Positions 52,014-60,274 of a DNA stretch of 64,000 bases are shown here, piece by piece. The translations under genes and the position numbers were made by a program. The stretch lies in assembly GCA_016719405.1 (NCBI GenBank), contig JADJZE010000001.1, positions 310,001 to 374,000 on the forward strand, read 5' to 3'. The notes beneath the pieces were generated by a model, which worked only from the letters and a program-made list of their open reading frames with translations, did not search any database and was not told where the DNA came from. Each line of letters opens with the position of its first letter. Position 1 is the stretch's first letter. Origin of the DNA: Candidatus Aalborgicola lynettensis. Its GTDB lineage: Bacteria; Pseudomonadota; Gammaproteobacteria; Burkholderiales; Burkholderiaceae_C.

Positions 52014-52990
52014 TACAGCCCCGCGTTTTTCAGGCGGTTGGCGTGCTGGCGGTAGACCGTTTTGGGGTTGGTCTCAAACGGCGAGACCCAGCCAAACCAA
52101 CCGTTAACGGCGTCCAGGTGGTTCATCAGGTAGTCGGCGCGAATGACGCGGCCCAGGCGCTGCGAGCAGGTCGACACCAGACCGTCATTGGCCAGGCCAG
52201 AACCCGTGAAGGCCAGTGACAGGAAACCAATGCCCGGGTCGAGCAAGTCCAGCGGGTTGGTCAGGTTGCCTTTTCCGCCCCAGGAGTAGAAGTTGACGGC
52301 CGATGTGGCGTTGGTGGTTTTGCCGGTGATGTTGACAGTCCACGCACCGTCACCACAGCCGCTGGGCACACCCGCCGGGTTGCGGCTGTTAAAGGCGGTC
52401 AGACCCGGGGTGGTCAGGCTGTTAAGGGCGTCAATCGTGCTCTGCTGCATGGTGGGATTGCCCGAAATTTTGACCAAAAACCAGGTGAATCCGTCCGCCA
52501 CCGACTTGGCAATTGCTTCGGTCACCGTGCCCGCAGGTGCCACTTTGCGCACGATGTCGGCCACGCGTGAGCCCTTGTTCACGCCGTCCACGCTGGTGAC
52601 CGAGGCCACGATGCCGGGGTCTTGTGTAGCCACCCAGCGTGCCGTGGGGCTACCCTGGCTGTGACCGACCAGATTGAACTTGGTGCCTTTGCCTTGGGCA
52701 CGCAGGGATTTGAGGTAGTTGTACAACTGCAGGCCGCGGGCTTCATTGCTGCCAGCGGCAGAAACGGTGGCGATGTAAGTGGTGGCGCCGCCCGCGTCTT
52801 GTTTGAGCGCGTCTTCAATGCCGTAGAAGTAGGGCGCACCCTGGAAGGTGTCAAAACCAAAAATGCCGTGTACCAGTACGATGGGGTATTTGGTTTTGGT
52901 GTAGCCCGCGGGGTCGGCAGCGTGTGCGTTTTGGGCGATGGGGGCCAGGCAGGCCAGGGTGATCGCACTGGCGGCGAATATTTTTTTCAT
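52013..52990 (-). CDS. lipA: Secreted triacylglycerol lipase, family I
   Basis: A 325-residue alpha/beta hydrolase with signal peptide MKKIFAASAITLACLAPIAQ, cut after NAHA. IVLVHGIFGFD is the oxyanion region, LVGHSQGSPTARW holds the nucleophile Ser (GHSQG), and the acid/His pair lies in DGLVS and LMNHLDAVN. A Cys pair (SGCGDG and STCSQ) probably forms the disulfide seen in Burkholderia lipases. Export is expected by Sec plus type II secretion after folding with the foldase encoded next to it. The open frame to 53020 has no support; the ATG at 52990 precedes the signal peptide. Confidence 0.94.
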   Translation of the reverse strand: MKKIFAASAITLACLAPIAQNAHAADPAGYTKTKYPIVLVHGIFGFDTFQGAPYFYGIEDALKQDAGGATTYIATVSAAGSNEARGLQLYNYLKSLRAQGKGTKFNLVGHSQGSPTARWVATQDPGIVASVTSVDGVNKGSRVADIVRKVAPAGTVTEAIAKSVADGFTWFLVKISGNPTMQQSTIDALNSLTTPGLTAFNSRNPAGVPSGCGDGAWTVNITGKTTNATSAVNFYSWGGKGNLTNPLDLLDPGIGFLSLAFTGSGLANDGLVSTCSQRLGRVIRADYLMNHLDAVNGWFGWVSPFETNPKTVYRQHANRLKNAGL

Positions 52991-53443
52991 ATTGTGTCTC
53001 CTCTGTCTCCAGAGGTCCATTGAGTAATGTGCGTTATGGTTATCGCAACCGCAACGGGTTGAGATACGGGGGGGTGAACCAAGTAGCCGTGCGACCTCTG
53101 GGATGGGGGCGGTGTCGCGCAGGATTGCGGGTCAGGCTGGTTGTGTCAGCTGATGCAGCCCGATGTCATGGTTGTGACATGCGCGAAGGTTAATGCGCGC
53201 TTTTGATTTAGTAACGAGGGGAAACCCTCAAAACGAACAAAAAGGCGCTACCTATTTGATCGAAGCTGCGCGCATGCAGTGTGGTATTGCAGTGTGGCGC
53301 AGCAAAACGCACAAAAACAGGCGCTTGCGCCCGTCCCCATTGCGGAGGCAGCTATTGTTTTTATAGCGCATGTGTTTGCGGTAGACGGGTGGCCCGCAGT
53401 GGCTTTTTGCGCGTATTCGCACGGTGTTCGTACGCCGATGGGG
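52991..53443. other. Intergenic region upstream of the lipase operon with two inverted repeats
   Basis: No gene is evident in these 450 bases. ATGTCA, six bases, TGACAT (53163-53180) is a perfect inverted repeat that could be a regulator site for lipA, about 175 bases from its start. AGCTATTGTTTTTATAGC at 53350-53367 is a short copy of the dispersed repeat on the minus strand. The downstream half of the region is the 3' side of the CoA-transferase gene. Confidence 0.5.
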
Positions 53444-54373
53444 CTACACCATGGTGAACAGCGGAATGTCTTTGCTTCGCGCCAACTGGTCGAGCTGCTG
53501 GCGCGTTTGGGTGGCCAAAAACGCGGCAATGGCGGCGTGGCTCTCGGGCGCAAACATGGCCATGATGTGTGCGGCCTTCAGACCCACGGCGGCGCCCAGT
53601 GCGGCCGCAAAGTGCGGCTCCAGCGCGGCCACGGCCACGCGGCCATCGGCGCAGGGGTACACGCGATAACCGGCGTGCCCGCCACCCACGGCTGCGCCCG
53701 GTGTGGTCAGGCCCCAGGTGCGCGGCAGGGCCAGGTAACCCGCTGCCACCGACAGGGCTACTTCAATGCGCACTCCTTTGCCTTTTTGCAGCTGGTGCAG
53801 GCGCGCTTGCAGCACGGCTTCGGACCCCATGAGCGAGCCCGCCATGTCGGCATACAGCGTGGGTGGCAAGTCCAGACCGCCCACCAAGTGGTTCTCGGCC
53901 AGGTAGGTCAGGTCGTGGCCCGGCTCTTCCGCGCGCACGCCGGGTGCACCCACAATGGCCACCAGGCTGAGCGTGGGGTATTGCTTGTGCAGGGCTTTCC
54001 AGTCCAGCCCCAGCTTGTGGAGGGCCGAGGGGCGAAAGGACGTGAGCAGCACATCGGTCTTGGCCAGTTCGCGGTGCAACTGCTTTTGGCCGGCCTCACT
54101 TTTCAGGTCGGCGTGCGCCACGCGCACCCCTTGGTGCAGCACTTCGTAGGCGGCGCGGTTGTACAAGCCCATGGGGTCGCCCGGCGTGCCCTTGGGGGCC
54201 GTTGGGTGCGCAGGGGGCTCCAGCTTGACGCAGGTGGCGCCCATCTGACGACAGCGCATGAGCGCAGCCGGACCGGGCAAGTTCAGCGCTAGGCTGAGTA
54301 CACGGACGCCTCTCAGGGGTAGGATTGGTTTGGGAGTGGAGAGGGAAGCGGTGGTCGCTGAGGTTGTGGCCAT
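53444..54373 (-). CDS. CaiB/BaiF-type CoA-transferase family III
   Basis: A 309-residue class III CoA-transferase. The N terminus has LRGVRVLSLALNLPGPAALMRCRQMGATCVKLEPP, the usual CoA-binding part; the catalytic Asp is probably in GHDLTYLAENHLVGG (about residues 160-163). It is shorter than the 390-400 residues of full-length relatives, matching the racemase-like short branch. Substrate unknown. Confidence 0.88.
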   Translation of the reverse strand: MATTSATTASLSTPKPILPLRGVRVLSLALNLPGPAALMRCRQMGATCVKLEPPAHPTAPKGTPGDPMGLYNRAAYEVLHQGVRVAHADLKSEAGQKQLHRELAKTDVLLTSFRPSALHKLGLDWKALHKQYPTLSLVAIVGAPGVRAEEPGHDLTYLAENHLVGGLDLPPTLYADMAGSLMGSEAVLQARLHQLQKGKGVRIEVALSVAAGYLALPRTWGLTTPGAAVGGGHAGYRVYPCADGRVAVAALEPHFAAALGAAVGLKAAHIMAMFAPESHAAIAAFLATQTRQQLDQLARSKDIPLFTMV

Positions 54374-54504
54374 ACAAAGAGTGAAGATTTGGCGGTCGAT
54401 TAGGGAGCGTTGCTCTTAAATTGTGAGCGCCACCGCATGATAATGGCGCTTGGCGCACGCACATTTTGCGCCCATGTACGCTTATTCAGACGCAGGGTAC
54501 TCCA

Positions 54505-55647
54505 TTGAACAACCAACAGCTCGACTTTGCCTTTGTGGCGGAGCTTCCCACGGCCCCCGTGGCCCCCAAGAAACGCGCCACCCGCGCCAAGCCCGCGCCG
54601 CTGCGCGCACCGGGTTTGGCACCTACCCACACGCTGCTGGAGCCGCTTGCTGCAGTGGCGGGGGCGGTGGCCAACACGCCGCGCGCCATGGCCGCCACCG
54701 TGGTTCCCGATGCGGCGGCGGTGTCCATCCAGCTCGACGTCGAATCCATGGCCCGCGCCCTGCAGGCCCACCCCGACTACCGCGTGCTGCGCCGCCTGCA
54801 ACCGGTTTTGCACTGGCCTCCCGCAGCGGACGGCTCGCAAGAGCAGGGCGTGTGCCGGGTGGTCGTGCTCGATACCGAAACCACCGGGCTTGACCAGAGC
54901 AAGGACAAGATCATGGAGCTGGCCCTGCTGCGTGTTGATGTGGACCGCGCCACCGGCCTGCCCGTGGGGGCCGTGCAGGTGTACGACGGCCTGGAAGACC
55001 CTGGCATGCCCATTCCGGCCGAGGTGCAAGAGATCACCGGCATCACCCCCGACATGGTGCAGGGCCAGCGCCTGGACGAAGACCGCATTGCGGCCCTGCT
55101 CGATGGCGTCGATTTGGTGATTGCCCACAACGCCGGTTTTGACCGCCCGTTTTGCGAAGCGCGTATTGCCCGCTTCAAAGAGCTGTCGTGGGCCTGCTCG
55201 TTTGCCGAAATCAACTGGAAAGAACAGGGCCGCAGTTCCGCCAAGCTGGAGAGTCTGGCCCTGGCGCTGGGCTGGTTTTACGACGCCCACCGCGCCGAGA
55301 TGGATTGCCATGCGCTCCTGGCCGTGCTGGCCAATCCCTTGCCGCGCGCCGCCCACACCGGGCTGGCGCAGGTGATGCAGCAGTCTGCCAAACCCAGCTA
55401 CCGCTTGCAGGCCACCAATGCGCCGTTTGATGCCAAAGACAAACTCAAGGCGCGCGGTTACCGCTGGGGTGCCGAGCAACGTGTGTGGCACACCCGCGTG
55501 GGCGACCCCAAAGCCTTACAAGCCGAGTTTGAGTGGCTGAAGGAAAACGCCTACAACCAGCGCGCCGTGGTGGTGCAGTTTGAGAAACTCGACGCCCGGG
55601 TACGCTACTCCAGCCGCCCGGTTGAAACCTTGTACCACCAGTTGTAA
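54505..55647 (+). CDS. DnaQ-like 3'-5' exonuclease family protein
   Basis: A 380-residue protein with an exonuclease domain at about residues 110-280. Exo I is VVVLDTETTGLDQ (DxE), Exo II is DLVIAHNAGFDRPF, and Exo III is HRAEMDCHALL. A flexible Ala/Pro-rich N-terminal part precedes it, and a C-terminal domain (KARGYRWGAEQRVWHTRV) typical of a group of proteobacterial relatives follows. The start is uncertain: TTG 54505 has AGGGTAC 5 bases upstream, another TTG lies at 54466, and no ATG is found before residue 75. Likely acts on DNA; partner unknown. Confidence 0.83.
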   Translation: MNNQQLDFAFVAELPTAPVAPKKRATRAKPAPLRAPGLAPTHTLLEPLAAVAGAVANTPRAMAATVVPDAAAVSIQLDVESMARALQAHPDYRVLRRLQPVLHWPPAADGSQEQGVCRVVVLDTETTGLDQSKDKIMELALLRVDVDRATGLPVGAVQVYDGLEDPGMPIPAEVQEITGITPDMVQGQRLDEDRIAALLDGVDLVIAHNAGFDRPFCEARIARFKELSWACSFAEINWKEQGRSSAKLESLALALGWFYDAHRAEMDCHALLAVLANPLPRAAHTGLAQVMQQSAKPSYRLQATNAPFDAKDKLKARGYRWGAEQRVWHTRVGDPKALQAEFEWLKENAYNQRAVVVQFEKLDARVRYSSRPVETLYHQL

Positions 55648-55670
55648 ATGATTTGGGGAGGGCGCATTGC

Positions 55671-56333
55671 ATGGATACCCACACCAGCGGTTCGGTTGAT
55701 GGCTGGCACGACGGCTTGCCCTTCGGTAAGCCTGGCGTCATGGCGGGTGGCATGGGCCTGACCCTGCACAGCGTCCAGGTCGGGCAGGCCCGTGCGGTGC
55801 GTATTCAAGGGCGCTCCATCACCACGGCTTTTCACAAAAGCACCGTTGCTGGCCCGGTGGCGGTAGCCACGCTGGGTCTGCAAGGTGACGAGCAGGTTGA
55901 TTTGTCGGTGCACGGGGGTTTGGGCAAGGCGGTCTACGCCTACCCGCTGGAACATTACCCGTTCTGGCAAGAGGCCCGGTTGCGTGCCGGTGTCATCGGT
56001 GGCGATGCGGCTCTGGAGCCGGGCGCCATGGGGGAGAACCTGACCCTCACCGGCCTGCTGGAAACCGGGGTGTGGGTGGGTGATGTGCTGCGTTTTGCAC
56101 ACTGCCAGCTGCGGGTGACCCAGCCACGCGAACCGTGCTACAAATTCAACGCCGCCATGGGTTTTGCCACCGCCGCCAAGGCCATGGCCCAAAGCGGCCA
56201 TTGCGGGTTTTACCTGGCGGTGGACGAACCCGGCACCCTGCAAGCGGGGGAGCCGTTTGAATTACGGCCAGGCCCGCGCCAGACCAGCGTGGCGCAGATG
56301 TTCCAAACCAAGATGTTCAAGCACATGCGTTAA
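55671..56333 (+). CDS. MOSC domain protein (YiiM-like)
   Basis: A 220-residue MOSC protein. VHGGLGKAVYAYPLEHYPFW and GAMGENLTLTGL are the diagnostic stretches, and the Cys in REPCYKFN is the conserved one that binds the sulfur or Mo-cofactor sulfur in this family. YiiM relatives reduce N-hydroxylated substrates with molybdenum cofactor. The ATG at 55671 has GGGGAGGG 9 bases upstream, which is why the longer frame to 55653 was not used. Confidence 0.9.
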   Translation: MDTHTSGSVDGWHDGLPFGKPGVMAGGMGLTLHSVQVGQARAVRIQGRSITTAFHKSTVAGPVAVATLGLQGDEQVDLSVHGGLGKAVYAYPLEHYPFWQEARLRAGVIGGDAALEPGAMGENLTLTGLLETGVWVGDVLRFAHCQLRVTQPREPCYKFNAAMGFATAAKAMAQSGHCGFYLAVDEPGTLQAGEPFELRPGPRQTSVAQMFQTKMFKHMR

Positions 56334-56423
56334 GCCTGTGCGCAAACCGTTTGCGCACGTTCCATGCGGCTTGCGGGACAAAAAAGGCTGGGAAGGCGCA
56401 TGGAAGTTGGGCGGGTGGACGGC

Positions 56424-56448
56424 AAAAAAAACCGGGCGCAGGGCCCGG
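56424..56448 (-). terminator. Rho-independent terminator after the DUF5666 operon
   Basis: On the minus strand CCGGGC, a 5-base loop and GCCCGG are followed by eight T. The hairpin starts 27 bases after the stop of the gene ending at 56476. A separate perfect 9-bp hairpin, GTGCGCAAA-CCG-TTTGCGCAC (56338-56358), lies just after the MOSC gene and may stop that transcript. Confidence 0.85.
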
Positions 56449-56475
56449 CAAAGTTGCGGATGGGAGTGAAGGGAA

Positions 56476-57861
56476 TCAGCGTTGGCGCTTGAGGTACTTG
56501 CCCCAGCCTTTGACCTCGGAGCGGGGTGTGGTGGGCTTGTAGGCGTCGGCGCTGCCGTCGTGGCCCTGGTTGCGGTGGACTATGGCTTCGGCCAGCGTGC
56601 CACAACGCACGGTGCTGGCCAGCACCACGTCGGTTCCGGCTTGCGCCTGTGCTTTCACGTCCACAAAACCACCCGCCACCCAACCGGTGGAGGGGCAGGA
56701 CTTCTGGGTGGCACCGGTGGTGTCCACAGGCACGCCGCGTACCACGATCAGCTTGCTGTCGGTCGTGTCTACCGAATCAATGGTGCCCAGCAAGCGCACC
56801 CGGGCCAGATCGTCGTCGGTATTGGCCTGGCGCACATGGACATGCGTGGCCAGCACACTGCCATTGGTGTTCATGGTGCCGGCCAGGCGCACGTAGGCGC
56901 CGGCCTGTACCGTGGCACCGGTGGGGGTGATTTTGGCGCTGCTGGCGTCCACGGTCAGTCCGCCCACTTCAAATGTGGTGCAGGTGCTGGCGGTGCCGGT
57001 GGTGGCGCCGCATTGGCTGACCGTGCCACCGAAAGCGGCCAGACTGCCCTGTGCGCCCACATCGCGGTGCAGTACCAGAATGCGTTGGGCGGGCCAAACC
57101 TGCGTGGTGGGGGTGACGACACCGTTGGCAGCTTGCACAAACACGATCACCGACTGGCCCTCCGCCAGCGCGGTGCCGGTGGGGGCGACGGTGGTGTTCT
57201 TAATGTCGATGGTGACGCCGTTGAGCGTGAAGTTGCTGCTGGTCAGCCCTGTCACTTTGCCCAGCAGGCGCACGTGGTTGATGGCCGACTTGGCCTCGAT
57301 GCGGGTGGCCGCCACCTCGTAGGCACCGAGGGCCGTGTTGTAGACGGGTGTGCCATGCACCGCAACGGTGTCGTTGTTGGCAATGTCGTCCAGGCTGGTG
57401 ACCGCCACGCCGGCTGCAGTGGTACCCCCAAAGGCGGTAAGTGGTCCTGCCGTGGCATCGGTATTGACGGTCACGCGCTGCCCGGCCACGGTGAGGCTGG
57501 TGCTGGTTTTGTCGGAAACGAGGCCGATGACCCCGGCCGCCACGGTAATGGTGCTGGCCGCGCCGCTGGCGTGATGGCGCACGTTCACGCGCTGGCCCAG
57601 TTGCAGCTTGGTGCTGGCAGTGCAGTCGGTTCCGCTGATGTCTTCGGTGCACACGGTGGCGCTGGAGTCATCGATTTCTGTGCCATCGACAATCACGCTG
57701 CCAAATCCGGTGACGGTGCCGGTACTGGCCTGCGCGCTGGCGCGGGCGCTGTCGGTGGGGGTGATGCTGCCGGCATCGCCGCCGCCACCGCCGCAGGCGC
57801 TCAGAATCAGCAGGCCTACCAGGGCGGGCAGGGTTCGGGTGAAAGTGGGTGGTTTCAACAT
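56476..57861 (-). CDS. DUF5666-type surface lipoprotein
   Basis: A 461-residue protein with a lipoprotein signal peptide (lipobox ILSACG, Cys after residue 20, then a run of Gly). TGTVTGFGSVIVDGTEIDDSSA and repeated beta-strand units such as VRLLGKVTGLTSSNFTLNGV suggest tandem DUF5666 repeats of OB-like fold. The function is unknown. It ends 28 bases before a terminator. It is the third gene of an operon with a paralogue and a DUF6502-like gene, and starts with a good AAGGAG ribosome-binding site. Confidence 0.8.
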   Translation of the reverse strand: MLKPPTFTRTLPALVGLLILSACGGGGGDAGSITPTDSARASAQASTGTVTGFGSVIVDGTEIDDSSATVCTEDISGTDCTASTKLQLGQRVNVRHHASGAASTITVAAGVIGLVSDKTSTSLTVAGQRVTVNTDATAGPLTAFGGTTAAGVAVTSLDDIANNDTVAVHGTPVYNTALGAYEVAATRIEAKSAINHVRLLGKVTGLTSSNFTLNGVTIDIKNTTVAPTGTALAEGQSVIVFVQAANGVVTPTTQVWPAQRILVLHRDVGAQGSLAAFGGTVSQCGATTGTASTCTTFEVGGLTVDASSAKITPTGATVQAGAYVRLAGTMNTNGSVLATHVHVRQANTDDDLARVRLLGTIDSVDTTDSKLIVVRGVPVDTTGATQKSCPSTGWVAGGFVDVKAQAQAGTDVVLASTVRCGTLAEAIVHRNQGHDGSADAYKPTTPRSEVKGWGKYLKRQR

Positions 57862-57938
57862 GGTGTAGCTCCTTCTTGCAAAGTCATTCATCAAAAAAAT
57901 AGCGACCAAGGGCCTTGGCCGGTGCAATTGCACAGGTT

Positions 57939-59159
57939 TCATTCGCCTTTGATCTTTCGGGCCCGCAACGTACTGCCCACGATCACGCCCTCCACCTCCA
58001 CGGCAGCGCCGTTGAGCAGGGTGGTACGCGTCGTGTTCTTGAAATAGGTTTTGCTGTCCCACGTCACCGTGAGGGACGTGTTTTTCAACTGGAATGAGCG
58101 CTGCGCAGCAGACAGGTTGGCCACCTCGCCCTGGCGGGCCTGTATGGCGCCCTCCAGCGCACTGGTGTTGTCGCCAACGCAGCGGATATCGTCGATCCAC
58201 AGCCCCGGTGCGCGGCTGGAGGTTTGCGCTTTGACCTCGACGAAAACACCCTCTTGCACACAACTGTCCAGCGCAGCGGGCAGGGTGAACAGACGCACAC
58301 CGCGCACCTTGAGCACGCTGCGGCTGGCGTTCAAGCCCAGCACGGTGCCGCGCAGTTCAATCTGCATTTTTGGCACGGCGCTGCTGCGGCCGCTTTCTTC
58401 GGCGCGTGAACGCAGCGGCAACTCCAGGGCGTAGGGGGCGCTTTGGCCGGTGTTCCACTGCGCACGTGCAATTTCTGTGGCAACGTATTGGCCCCTGGCG
58501 GTGGCGCTGCTGCCCTGAAACTGGGTATCTCCACCGTTGAGTGCAAAGTGCTTGCCCGACTCCTGCGTGACCACACCGCTGACCAGGACACGGCTGGCCG
58601 GGGATGCTAACTGCTCGATGCGGCTGGCCGCCAGCCGGTAAGTAGCGCCGCTGGGCAGCCAGACGCCGTGTACTTCCACATCGCCCTGCAGTGCCAGCAC
58701 ATCGACCGCGTTGCCCTGCTCGTCCTGCACCACGGTGGCCTGGCGGGTGGTGTCGGTAGCTGCGATGACGTCCACGGCGTAACCCGCCACGCGCAGGCTG
58801 GACGTGCCCAGTGTGTCCACCGGGCCGCGCAATTGGGCGCGCACTTCAATGCGTGTGGCCTCGCGCTGCACGTTGTGGGTTACCGCCACCGACTGGCCCA
58901 GGCGCGCCTCGGCCGGGGTGTTGTCTTCGGTTTGCACTTCGGCACTGGCGTCGCCGTAATGCACACCATCCACAATCACGCTGCCAAAGCCGGTGACCGT
59001 GCCGTAGCTGATACCGGTGCCGCCGCTGCCTACGCCACCGCCCTCGGCGATGTTGCTACCACCGCCGCCACCACAGGCACACAGCACCACGGTTGCCAGG
59101 GCACCCAGTGCATGCCGCAGCGGCAACAGCAAAGGCGAGGGACGTTGCGCGGGACTCAT
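57939..59159 (-). CDS. DUF5666-type surface lipoprotein, paralogue
   Basis: A 406-residue lipoprotein (LCACGGGGGSN at the lipobox) sharing GTVTGFGSVIVDG and the domain type with the next gene, so the two are paralogues. No catalytic motif is seen. The start overlaps the DUF6502-like stop by 4 bases (ATGA). Its N-terminal Gly-run and export signal place it at the cell envelope. Confidence 0.8.
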   Translation of the reverse strand: MSPAQRPSPLLLPLRHALGALATVVLCACGGGGGSNIAEGGGVGSGGTGISYGTVTGFGSVIVDGVHYGDASAEVQTEDNTPAEARLGQSVAVTHNVQREATRIEVRAQLRGPVDTLGTSSLRVAGYAVDVIAATDTTRQATVVQDEQGNAVDVLALQGDVEVHGVWLPSGATYRLAASRIEQLASPASRVLVSGVVTQESGKHFALNGGDTQFQGSSATARGQYVATEIARAQWNTGQSAPYALELPLRSRAEESGRSSAVPKMQIELRGTVLGLNASRSVLKVRGVRLFTLPAALDSCVQEGVFVEVKAQTSSRAPGLWIDDIRCVGDNTSALEGAIQARQGEVANLSAAQRSFQLKNTSLTVTWDSKTYFKNTTRTTLLNGAAVEVEGVIVGSTLRARKIKGE

Positions 59160-60085
59160 GGGGTGACCTCTTGCAGGGTGCCGGTGTCATTGGACACGGG
59201 CGGGTTGGGGGTGTCGGCACGGGTGCTGTAGCAATACATGCCGATGCGAAAACGCTGCGGCGGTGTTGCCTGCGCGTCTTGCTCGCACAGCGGTGTGGCC
59301 AGTGCCACCATCACGGAAAAAACCTGCTCCCACAGGCGCAGCGCCTCGTCGTGCAGTACCGTGACCGATTCGGCCGACAGCCCATCGGCAAACACGCTGC
59401 GCTCAAGAAACTTGTGTTCGGTGTTTTCGCTCTGCAGGTTGTGCACGGCGGCGCTCAGGTGGTCGGCCACGTGGCTGGACATGCACTGCGCGGCCGCCGT
59501 TTGCTGGCTGTCGGGCACAAAGGCGGACTTTTGCAACTGCACGGTGTTGTCTTCCACCACCACCAGGCCCAGGCGCTCCAGCTCGGTTAGCAGGGCGCGC
59601 GGGTGCACGTCGGTGGATACCTGGCGCGCCAGGCGCTCAAAGCTGCGCGGGGTGGGCTCCGCCGCGCCGGGCTGCGGGTTGCTGATGGGCAGGCGCCGCG
59701 GCCAGCGCTGCGCCAGCCACTGCGTTACCAGCCGCGACGCCGCGGAGGGTTTGACCCGGGCGTCGGCCTGCGCACTGCGCGAGGCCATGGCTTGCGGCGC
59801 CCCCTGTTCCAGCAGCAAGCGCACGTCCTTGCGGTGCAGGCCGGACATGACACTCAGGCCCGAGCCCGAGGCTTTTTGCCCCCGGCGTTCCAGCTCGCGC
59901 GCCGCTTCCTGCAAAAACACCGCCTTGAGTGCATCGGTGGTGGCACCAAACCCCACTCCACTGCGCAGCAGCCAGCGCACCAGCGGCTGCATGACCACCA
60001 TGGCGTGCTCCAGCGCCAGCGCAGGCGCAGCGCCGGGCGCATCAATGGGTGCGCCGGTAGCAGGGGAGGTGGTTTTGGAAGGCAT
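59156..60085 (-). CDS. DUF6502-like protein
   Basis: A 309-residue cytoplasmic-looking protein with helical N-terminal half (LVRWLLRSGVGFGATTDALKAVFLQEAARELE) and a winged-helix-like LSVMSGLHRKDVRLLLEQ, which could bind DNA. The C-terminal half is helical too. By pattern it is close to the DUF6502 family; I rate this as probable, not certain. It heads the operon with the two DUF5666 lipoproteins, so a regulatory role over them is a reasonable guess. Confidence 0.72.
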   Translation of the reverse strand: MPSKTTSPATGAPIDAPGAAPALALEHAMVVMQPLVRWLLRSGVGFGATTDALKAVFLQEAARELERRGQKASGSGLSVMSGLHRKDVRLLLEQGAPQAMASRSAQADARVKPSAASRLVTQWLAQRWPRRLPISNPQPGAAEPTPRSFERLARQVSTDVHPRALLTELERLGLVVVEDNTVQLQKSAFVPDSQQTAAAQCMSSHVADHLSAAVHNLQSENTEHKFLERSVFADGLSAESVTVLHDEALRLWEQVFSVMVALATPLCEQDAQATPPQRFRIGMYCYSTRADTPNPPVSNDTGTLQEVTP

Positions 60086-60131
60086 GCTGCAAGTATATGG
60101 GAAATTTTCCCATTTTCAAGTGAAAAAATCA

Positions 60132-60181
60132 TTTGCTATTGAATTGATAGCTGGGTGCGCTTGCTGGATAAGCGGAAATGG
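60132..60181 (+). repeat. TGCTAT-type repeat upstream of the DUF6502 operon
   Basis: TTGCTATTGAATTGATAGCT is followed by GCGCTTGCTGGATAAGCGG. It is the clearest intergenic copy, with the AT-rich stem TTGCTAT/ATAGCT first. It lies in the 189-base gap between the DUF6502-like and the Hsp70 gene. Confidence 0.55.
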
Positions 60182-60274
60182 CACTTTTGCATGTTGCTTT
60201 CCCAACCCGACCACTATCCCCCAACCCCACTCGCGCCATGGCGCCAAGGCACCAAGGGGAGCCAACAGCCGATT

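Noticed and set aside
56482..58047. A 521-codon plus-strand frame opposite the DUF5666 genes
   Set aside because: Antisense of lipoprotein genes with good signal peptides, ribosome-binding sites and a terminator on the minus strand.
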